Assembly (NCBI GenBank): GCA_001599935.1 | Contig: BCIJ01000009.1 | Coordinates: 333,987-397,986, forward strand | DNA length: 64,000 bases | DNA from: Holtermannia corniformis | Lineage: Eukaryota > Basidiomycota > Tremellomycetes > Holtermanniales | Direction of reading: 5' to 3' | Shown: one piece after another, positions 57,652-64,000 of the stretch | Position numbering within the stretch: the stretch's first letter is position 1 | Layout of the letters: the number at the start of each line of letters is the position of its first letter | Notes under the pieces: generated by a model | The model's database searches: none | Told to the model about the DNA's origin: nothing | The model's input: the letters and a program-made list of their open reading frames with translations, nothing else | Program-made: the position numbers and the translations under genes

Positions 57652-58640
57652 ATGTTCCCTCACAACATTGCAAACTTGAACGCGGTCCCCGTCCAGCCCT
57701 CGGTCGTCGACCAGGCAAGTCTGGCCGCCGTCGCCATCTCGTTGACCTGAAACTGACTCGCACCAGGCCGCAGAGGACGCCTACTGGGCCTCGCTCTCGT
57801 CCTTCATCAACCCCAACCTGTTCAGTGAATTCGAGGGCACGTCGCGCATCGCCACCTCTCCCGACTCGGCCTCTCTCGATACCCCTGCCGCACCGGAAGC
57901 GCCCGCACCGACACCAGCGGCCACACCGCAACAACCGCAGCCAGCGAGCCTCGAAGCCTTCCTCGCCTCATTCACAGGGTCTAACGCTCCCGTGCTCAAC
58001 ACACCCGCACTGCACGCCTTGACCCTCCCTTCGTTCACCAACGTCAACGCCAACGCGACCGCGGCACCCAGCGACATCTTGCCCGCTAGCGTCATCGCAG
58101 CCGCAGACGACGCCCTCACACCCCCCGCGCCTTCATCGAAACGGCAAAAGAAGGAGATCACCAAGGCCGCAGAGATCGAGGAAGAGTCAGTCGCCGTACC
58201 GTACAAAGTGGACACGACTGACAGGCCAGCAGCAAGCGGCGACGGAATACCGAAGCCTCTGCCCGGTTCCGACTGAAGAAAAAGGAGCGAGAGCAGGCGC
58301 TCGAAAAGCGAGCGAGTCAGTCACTGGCCGTCCCCTTTTGCTCGTTCACAACACTGACACGGCACAGAGGAGCTCGAAGACCAAGTCTCGATCCTCGTCC
58401 AGGAAAAGGCCTCTCTTGAAAAGGGTTAGCCAGCCATCCAGCCTCGTCGGGTCACACTAACCCACGCACGCAGAAAACACCCTGTTGAAATACCTCGTCG
58501 TCAACGGCACAGCTCCCACTGGCTCCGGCGCCAGCTCTGGATCACCAACAGCCATCGACGCCTCGTCACCCGAAGCCAAAGCCCAAGGCGCGCTCGCGGC
58601 CCTCGTGGCCGGTCTGGGACACAAGCGCAAGCGCGAATAG
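57652..58640 (+). CDS. bZIP transcription factor, CYS3/Atf4-like
   Basis: The basic region reads RRNTEASARFRLKKKERE, the NTxASARFR form of Cys3/MetR/Zip1 factors that control sulfur assimilation. A leucine zipper follows over further introns (LEDQVSILVQEKASLEKEN, then LLKYLV). The N-terminal half is Pro/Ala/Thr-rich with acidic patches, a likely activation domain. An intron (about 58201-58229) fuses EESVA to ASSKRR. The start is ATG 57652 (MFPHNIANLN). About 740 bp of divergent DNA separates it from ERG26, long for this genome, consistent with a regulated gene. Target genes are unknown. Confidence 0.85.
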
Positions 58641-59132
58641 GCCCAGTCGAGCGACGAGTTGTACGATTGGAAACACAAGGGGGGATCTTGGTTTAGATGC
58701 TTTTTGCGGGATGGATGATACCTATCTTGGACAATGTGGGACGGGGCGAGGCCCGTGAGGGAAAACGGCACTGTGAATCTTATCATTGACCTTGCCTTGG
58801 CTCGGCGCATATCTTCTACACATCCTGCTTGTGTTAGAGGGTTCAAATGACCTGTAATGACACTGTTGAATGACGCAAGACTTGAGCTACGCTCGAGCAC
58901 GACATTGCAGTGATGCCAGCGATGGTAGTGTGATTGACGGGCTACCGCTGCCCGAGCCCATCTTATCAGGCCCAATCGACTCGTGCGCGCTCATCCAATC
59001 GAGGCACACGGGAATCTCATGGCAGGACAGATTCAATGTACACACTAACGGCAGTCATGACCCTCGCAGATGCGCATCATTGCTGGCAGCCATACATCGG
59101 CCTAGACACAACCAAGCAAGCTACAGCGACGC
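58641..59132. other. Convergent intergenic region, bZIP / RPL4
   Basis: About 490 bp between two stop codons; no gene seen, probably both 3' UTRs and terminators. Confidence 0.5.
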
Positions 59133-60413
59133 TTAGGCAGAGTGGAGGATGTCGAGGAACTCCTTGCCGGCAGCAACGGTAACGTTCTTCTTGACAGAGC
59201 CCTTGGCCTTGCGCTCCGAGCGGAGGAGCTCCTGGCGGCGCAGAGTCTTGGCGTAAGGGTTGAGGCGGAAGAGAACAGCCTTGTTACGGAGAGGGTTCTT
59301 CTTCTGGGTGAAGGGGCCTGCGCGGGTCAGTGAGTGTCACCGAGGATGGCAGGGAGGACTGACGCTTCTGGGTGGGCTGGCCGGCGGGGCGGACGACCGA
59401 CTGGATCTCGTCAGAGTTGATGATCCGGGTAACGTCCGAGTTGGCAATCTTGGCCGTGGGGAGGGTGTAGCCGGATTTGTTGGCGTAGACCTCGTCGAGC
59501 TGCGAGATGGCCGACTCGGTCCAGATGATGAACCGACCGACGTGACCACCGGGCGCGAGCTGGAGCAGGTTGAGGGCGTCGACGGGGCTCGTCTCGACAC
59601 CGGGCAGGTTCTTGAAAGCACGAACAAGACCCTCGTCCTTGCCGTAGACGACAAGAGGACCGCGGCGCTGGCGGTGGCGACGGTTCCTGAGCTTGCCCTT
59701 GCCGGCGCGGACCTTGCGCGAGTTGGAGACCTTCTCTACGTCGGCGTAGGCACCGACCGACTTGAGGAGCTCAACGGCCGCCTTGGTCTTGGTGACCGAC
59801 TCGGCCGACGAGGCAATCACAAGAGGAACCTCCTGGATCTGCTCGATGCGGTGACCGCGGGCGAGGACGAGCGAGGGGACAGCAGAGGCAGCAAGCGCCG
59901 AGGCAACGGCGTAACGCTTGGTGTTCTGGTTCACCTTGACGTGCCACTTCCTCCAAGTCTTGAGGGGAGCGAACATGCGGGCACCACGGGCAAAGTTGGC
60001 ACCGGTGGCCTGACCGGAGCGCGAGGTACCACCACCCGAGACACGGGGGACACGGGCAACAGCACGACCGGTGCCCCATGACTTTTGCAAGTGTCAGCCG
60101 AATTCTAGCAACGCTATGCTCTGTACGCACGAGACCCGACGACTGCTCGCCAGCACCGTCCATGACACCCTGAGCTTGGCGCCTGTTCTTGTTGACCGAC
60201 TCTGCGGGTCACTGTATCAGCCTCGTCCTTCCATCGAGAACGGCCGACTCACTGAAGACGGCTTGGATAACATCCGGACGGATGGGAGCCTGGAAGACCT
60301 ACAACAGAGTCAGCCCATGCCAAACCACCACTCGGCATACGCACAGCCGGGAGGGCAACAGAGCCCGAGGCGGCACCCTCGGCCCAAACGCTAACAGTCG
60401 GCCTGACAGACAT
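59133..60413 (-). CDS. RPL4: 60S ribosomal protein uL4
   Basis: A large-subunit protein with an extended loop lining the exit tunnel. A short first exon ([10 protein letters not shown] to ALPA) is spliced to [15 protein letters not shown]. Then come [86 protein letters not shown] and [20 protein letters not shown]. The C-terminus is [20 protein letters not shown]. Four introns cluster in the 5' half, plus one at about 59320-59363, a pattern common in ribosomal protein genes. Length is normal. Confidence 0.94.
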
Positions 60414-60574
60414 TTTTGATGATGATCTTGACGTTTGACGGCCTCGAGACGCTCCAAAGATGGTGCAAATGCTTTTGGACGGAAGCATTTTCGGCGCTCA
60501 CCCGGAGTTTCGTCGGGGGGTTGAGCGGGGTTTCACCGCAGGGGGTTGGGCAGCGGTGGCGGTGGCACGTAGGT

Positions 60575-61290
60575 AGGGCAAGCTTCCCGCCTACTCGTGA
60601 TTGGCTTCGAGCAAGACACCACCCGCGACTGCTGCTCTAGAGCGGGATAGCGGCATCACCGTATGTAAAGCAAGCCCAGAGCTGACATTCCTAACGTGTT
60701 CAGCAACATTCGATGTGACCTCGTTAACCGGACAACATGTGAACCCGGTTTTCGTCCGTTACTCGTTCAGCAACCGTACTGCATTCGTTAGCGTATCATC
60801 TGTGTAGCCTTCCTGTAGATTGCGCCTGTAGACTACGACTAGACCAGCGCCTGGACGCTCATGAATTCCCTTCGCTCCGTGTCCTGTCTCCCGTTTGGGG
60901 CCTCGCCGGACACGTGACCCGATCCCTCTCCAGGGATCGCGCCCAAACCACAACGCAGGAGACAGGACACGGAGCGAAGGGAATTCATGAGCGTCCAGGC
61001 GCTGACTAGTCATTGTCTACAAGTGCAATCTACAGAAAGGATACACATTGTGATGGGATGCGGACGGGTGCAACTGCGGTCGTGCGATGCTGTGCTGAGG
61101 GTGAACACGGACCAAGGCGCGATATTGCAAGCGTTGACATGTTGTCCGGTTAACGAGTACATATCAAAAAAGCTGCAGGGGTGAGGCTTGGGAATCCTGG
61201 CTTCTCACGTACGATACATGCCGCTATCCCGCTGAGGAGCGGCAGTCGCGGGTGGAGTCACACTCGAGGCCAATCGCAAGTAGGCAGAAA
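60575..61290. repeat. Large fold-back palindrome (possible non-autonomous element)
   Basis: The left and right halves are reverse complements over about 300 bp each, centred near 60930. The inner arms, about 60848-60894 and 60957-61003, match almost perfectly over 47 bp (core GACGCTCATGAATTCCCTTC). The outer arms are diverged but still alignable: CTCGTTAACCGGACAACATGT, ACCCGCGACTGC and GCGGGATAGCGGCAT recur as complements. The spacer itself pairs (GATCCCT, four bases, AGGGATC). No open frame of note lies inside. It sits upstream of RPL4 and downstream of a zinc-finger gene. Confidence 0.88.
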
Positions 61291-61682
61291 GTTGGACGCC
61301 GTGATGGAGGGGAGCTTGCCAACGAATGGAATGAACAGGTCCAGGGCGGGAAGGTGGGTGCCGAAGGTCGAGATGGGACGACGGTCGGGCAAAAGCGGAT
61401 CCTATCTCATCCGCCACGACGCGCTGCTCGGAAATCATCTGCACAGTCGCCAGTTCGGCAATGCAACCATCACAGACTACTGTGATGCGTTTGATGCGCC
61501 GCTTGAAATGGTTTCAGGCGACGTTGCCCTCTCTTCGCGATCCTGTTGCTGACGCAATATCTTGGTGAGGCAATCTATTTGGCATTACGGCTGTCGTCTA
61601 ACATCATCTAATGTCTCGTCGTATCTGTGGCAGACAGACAGCTCAAATACTGACGCGCACCGGAACTTACTATCAGTATCAA
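61291..61682. other. Gap between palindrome and zinc-finger gene 1
   Basis: About 390 bp without a supported gene. Confidence 0.45.
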
Positions 61683-62443
61683 TCACATCGTCAGCGTCAT
61701 CCGCGCCAGGCCCTTGGTCAAGTCGCCAAAGCCTTGCTGGACCTGACGGGACTCCCTCGCACCGCACCCGCCGTTCGTCATGTGCTGGACGAGCCCGCTA
61801 AGCCTCGTGAATTGCTGTCCGCACGGTCGTGATCCACCAGAGCATCTGTAGAGCTTCTGGCCGCCGCTGGGTTGGGAGTGCTTCCGAGAGGCTAGGTGCT
61901 GGTCCAGCTGACCACGATATGCAACCGTGACAGGGCAGAGCGGGCAGACCCAGTCACCGGTCCACACATCACGCATCCAGTCCTCGGCCAAGTGCACCGG
62001 CTCCGGTTCGTAGACTTCGTGCCCATACGCAGCAGTGATCATTCGAGCCGGATTCGTGAAGACACGCCGAACGTCGTGGCGAGCCATGTAAGCATTGATT
62101 ACGTCGACGGTGATGCCTGGCGCGCATTTCCCCGCCTCGAGATGAGCGACGACGGCTTGGGGCGTGACGAACATGCGGTTGCAGCTCTTAATGAAGCAGG
62201 GGATGGTCTTGCCCAAATGTATAGCCGACCGAAGGTGCTGAATCGTCAGCTATCGGTGCACACAAGCACAGTACGCACTTCTGTGAGGTTTGAAGGCGAG
62301 TTGAAGATGCGCAGACACGGACGGCAGAAGACGTTGCCGTGGACAGCTTCGAGGTGTTGATACAATCCATGCTTGTTGCGAACCACACGAGGGCACTCTG
62401 GACAAATGGGCTCGCCATAATAATTGGTCTCGTAGTTGAACAT
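61683..62443 (-). CDS. C2H2-type zinc-finger protein 1 (tandem paralogue)
   Basis: Starts MFNYETNYYGEPICPEC at ATG 62443, which aligns with the start of its neighbour; another in-frame ATG lies seven codons upstream. An intron (about 62238-62278) joins SPSNLTE to HLRSAIHLGKTIPCF. Cys/His sets occur in order: CPECPRVV with HLEAVH, FCRPCLRIF with HLRSAIH, CFIKSCNRMF with HLEAGKC, CPLCPVTVAYRGQLDQHLA with RKH, and CSGGSRPCGQQF with QHMTNGGC. The final finger is atypical. There is no other domain or obvious nuclear signal. Function unknown; nucleic-acid binding is inferred from the fingers. Confidence 0.75.
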
Positions 62444-62824
62444 CTTGCTGATAGTCATTGTCAACTACATAGAGTCGAGCGACTTTTGGCTCGGCGCTGA
62501 TAGGGGCGACCAGGGGTCGATCACATGCCGGATTGGGAAGGCGTGAAGGCGTGCACAGGCTCGAGTTCAAGCTGGATATGTAGCCGCCGCAAGTTGCTGT
62601 GCTGTCGGTTGCAAACCGCTCCACGGGCTACACCGACGACCTGTCCAGTTCGCGTTGCTGAGCACCGACACTTCACAGTGATTGTTGATCATGCCAGATA
62701 CTTATATATACAAAGACTATGCACATTGGCCTCGCACGTGAATCAGTCAACGCTCTATCTATGTGCTTGTTGATGAGTGTTCGTCAGACTTGGCGATGCC
62801 ACGAGACTTACCCAACATGTCGCG
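62444..62824. other. Upstream region of zinc-finger gene 1
   Basis: About 380 bp between the two paralogues; contains the promoter of gene 1 and the terminator of gene 2. No gene seen. Confidence 0.45.
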
Positions 62825-63586
62825 TCACATCGGCACCTCCCGTTTGAAACACTCGATCAACCCATTCAACCAGTGCTGAAAGATCCCCGCCTCTTGTGCG
62901 CTGCAACCGTCATTGCCAACATGCTGGGCCATGCTACTCAGCCTCGCAAACTTGCGTCCGCATTGGCGAGCTCCCCCGCGGCAGCGATACAGCTTCGTAT
63001 CGTCCGACGTAACCGAATGTTTGGACGACGACAAGTGCTGATCAAGCTGCTGACGGAAATCCACACGCACGGCACAGTCGGGGCAACACCACTGGTCCGT
63101 GGAGGCATCGTGATGCCAGCCGTCGGCCAGAAGACTGTGCTTAGCCGGATAGACGAGCTTGCCAACGGAGTTCGAGATAAGCGAGTTGGGATCCGTGAAA
63201 AGACGACCAGAGTCGTATCGGGTGGTCCACTCGTGAATCAGGTTGACATCGACACCAGAGCTGCATGTGCCAGCTTCGAGATGCCCGAGGACGGCTTGGT
63301 GAGAGACGAACATGCGGTCGCAGCTCGTCATGTAGCACGGGATGGTCTTGCCTTTGTGAAACGCCGAGTTGAGGTGCTGCGGCGTGTCAACGCGTCCCAA
63401 TAATTTGATGACCGCATGTACCTCGAACAGATTCGCAGGCGCCATGAACAGACGCAGACACGGAGGGCAGAAGATATCGCTGTGATACTCTTCGAGATGC
63501 TTGATCAGGTCGTCCACGTCCTCGCACGGAGCCAGAGTCACCGGGCACAGCGGTCGGCCATAGTAATCGCGCGAATAGTCGAACAT
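62825..63586 (-). CDS. C2H2-type zinc-finger protein 2 (tandem paralogue)
   Basis: The start MFDYSRDYYGRPLCPVT, the intron position and the order of fingers all match gene 1. The intron (about 63399-63443) is a multiple of three and stays open, but the splice APANLFE to HLNSAFHKGKTIPCY restores the match. Fingers: CPVTLAPCEDV with HLEEYH, FCPPCLRLF with HLNSAFH, CYMTSCDRMF with HLEAGTC, CPDCAVRVDFRQQLDQHLS with SKH, and CRGGARQCGRKF with QHVGNDGC. The protein ends FKREVPM. The two genes clearly arose by tandem duplication and have since diverged. Confidence 0.78.
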   Translation of the reverse strand: MFDYSRDYYGRPLCPVTLAPCEDVDDLIKHLEEYHSDIFCPPCLRLFMAPANLFEVHAVIKLLGRVDTPQHLNSAFHKGKTIPCYMTSCDRMFVSHQAVLGHLEAGTCSSGVDVNLIHEWTTRYDSGRLFTDPNSLISNSVGKLVYPAKHSLLADGWHHDASTDQWCCPDCAVRVDFRQQLDQHLSSSKHSVTSDDTKLYRCRGGARQCGRKFARLSSMAQHVGNDGCSAQEAGIFQHWLNGLIECFKREVPM

Positions 63587-64000
63587 TGTTGGCTGCCGGT
63601 GTCGCTGTCGAGCAGAGCCGACGATGGGATCTAGCGAGCGTCGATAGGGGCTGACAGGGTTACGTCAGATCTCCGCCCTTGGGTGGCGGCTGCGGGGAGG
63701 GCTCCGTGTTAGATGATGGGGAAGAACCGTGATGCATCTCGCTCGCTACGGCGCTTCTTTGTAGGCTTTCGCCTACAACTCTGACGTCCCTGATGTCTAG
63801 CACGCCATCCTGACTGTCTCGCCGGATGTAGTGTCCCTCGGCGCCTTGACTACATCCTCGCCGCGGCAGACGTGTCTTGGCTACATCCTCGCCGGATGTA
63901 GTGTTCGCCGGATGCGGCGTCCTCCGCCGGGATGGCTGGCTGCGTGGCGTATTCCAACACTCCCCCACGAGCGACGATGCTCATCTTGGCGACGGCGTGG
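63587..64000. other. Right window edge, repeat-rich, no supported gene
   Basis: The remaining 414 bp lack a convincing protein frame. They include the promoter of zinc-finger gene 2 and the short repeats at 63820-63915. Confidence 0.45.
63820..63915. repeat. Cluster of direct and inverted short repeats
   Basis: CGCCGGATGTAGTGT occurs at about 63820 and 63890, and its near-complement CTACATCCTCGCCG occurs at about 63850 and 63881. The pair at 63881-63901 forms a perfect stem (CTACATCC, five-base loop, GGATGTAG). Confidence 0.75.

Noticed and set aside
59260..60081. Long open frame antisense to RPL4
   Set aside because: It is the complement of a highly codon-biased ribosomal protein gene and has no recognisable features.
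63820..63915. CRISPR-like alternation of repeats
   Set aside because: Only two copies of each unit occur, in both orientations, with no regular spacers, and the window is eukaryotic.
63660..63968. Open frame of about 100 residues at the right edge
   Set aside because: It runs through the short repeats, has no recognisable motif and is probably not coding.

Overview
The window is nuclear DNA from a fungus, most likely a basidiomycete yeast or a small-genome relative. The evidence is a full set of eukaryotic core genes cut by many very short introns (about 41-60 nt, usually with a CTGAC-like branch site just before the acceptor), intergenic gaps often of only 30-300 bp, even GC-rich composition, and fungal families (WSC protein, ferric reductase, Dal5-like MFS carrier, DUF2264). 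A Pucciniomycotina lineage with a compact genome, such as a Mixia-like fungus, would fit, but that is a guess from gene style. No operons, bacterial genes, tRNA, rRNA or CRISPR were seen.

Left core block (1-13.25 kb): a GNL1-like circularly permuted GTPase cut by the window edge, the sterol 3-keto reductase ERG27, a Nit2/Nit3-type amidase, a bifunctional p-aminobenzoate synthase, and the elongation factor SPT5 with a TPNPY/APTPY repeat tail.

Accessory block (13.25-20.9 kb): this is the unusual part. It holds four divergent RNase III-like sequences on both strands (A about 13.56-14.59 kb minus, B about 14.55-15.84 kb plus, C about 18.80-19.29 kb minus, D 20.07-20.88 kb plus), an unrecognised two-exon gene, a roughly 480-bp duplicated segment, and a displaced fragment of the 3' end of SPT5. 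The two copies with readable frames (B, D) have lost catalytic positions. The two that keep the acidic second motif (A, C) are broken by a truncation, a frameshift or stop codons.

Middle core block (21-36.4 kb): Pol III subunit RPC37/RPC5, the GID-complex E3 subunit RMD5/GID2, an ACT-type amino-acid/choline permease, CAF-1 subunit CAC2, flavocytochrome b2 (CYB2), splicing factor SPP2 and V-ATPase subunit H (VMA13). After it lies a poorly conserved stretch (36.6-38.2 kb) with two orphan genes, one ending in a dsRBD-like segment.

Transport and surface block (39-54.5 kb): a ferric reductase, an AAAP amino-acid transporter, a seven-TM protein, an allantoate-type MFS permease, a four-WSC-domain protein, a GNAT acetyltransferase and a DUF2264 protein. 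Next come a hemerythrin-like protein, ERG26 (the enzyme acting just before ERG27 in sterol C-4 demethylation), a CYS3-like bZIP factor and ribosomal protein uL4 (54.7-60.4 kb).

Right end (60.5-64 kb): a roughly 700-bp fold-back palindrome with a near-perfect core, two tandem paralogous C2H2-type zinc-finger genes, and a short set of direct and inverted repeats. This end again looks like fast-evolving accessory DNA.
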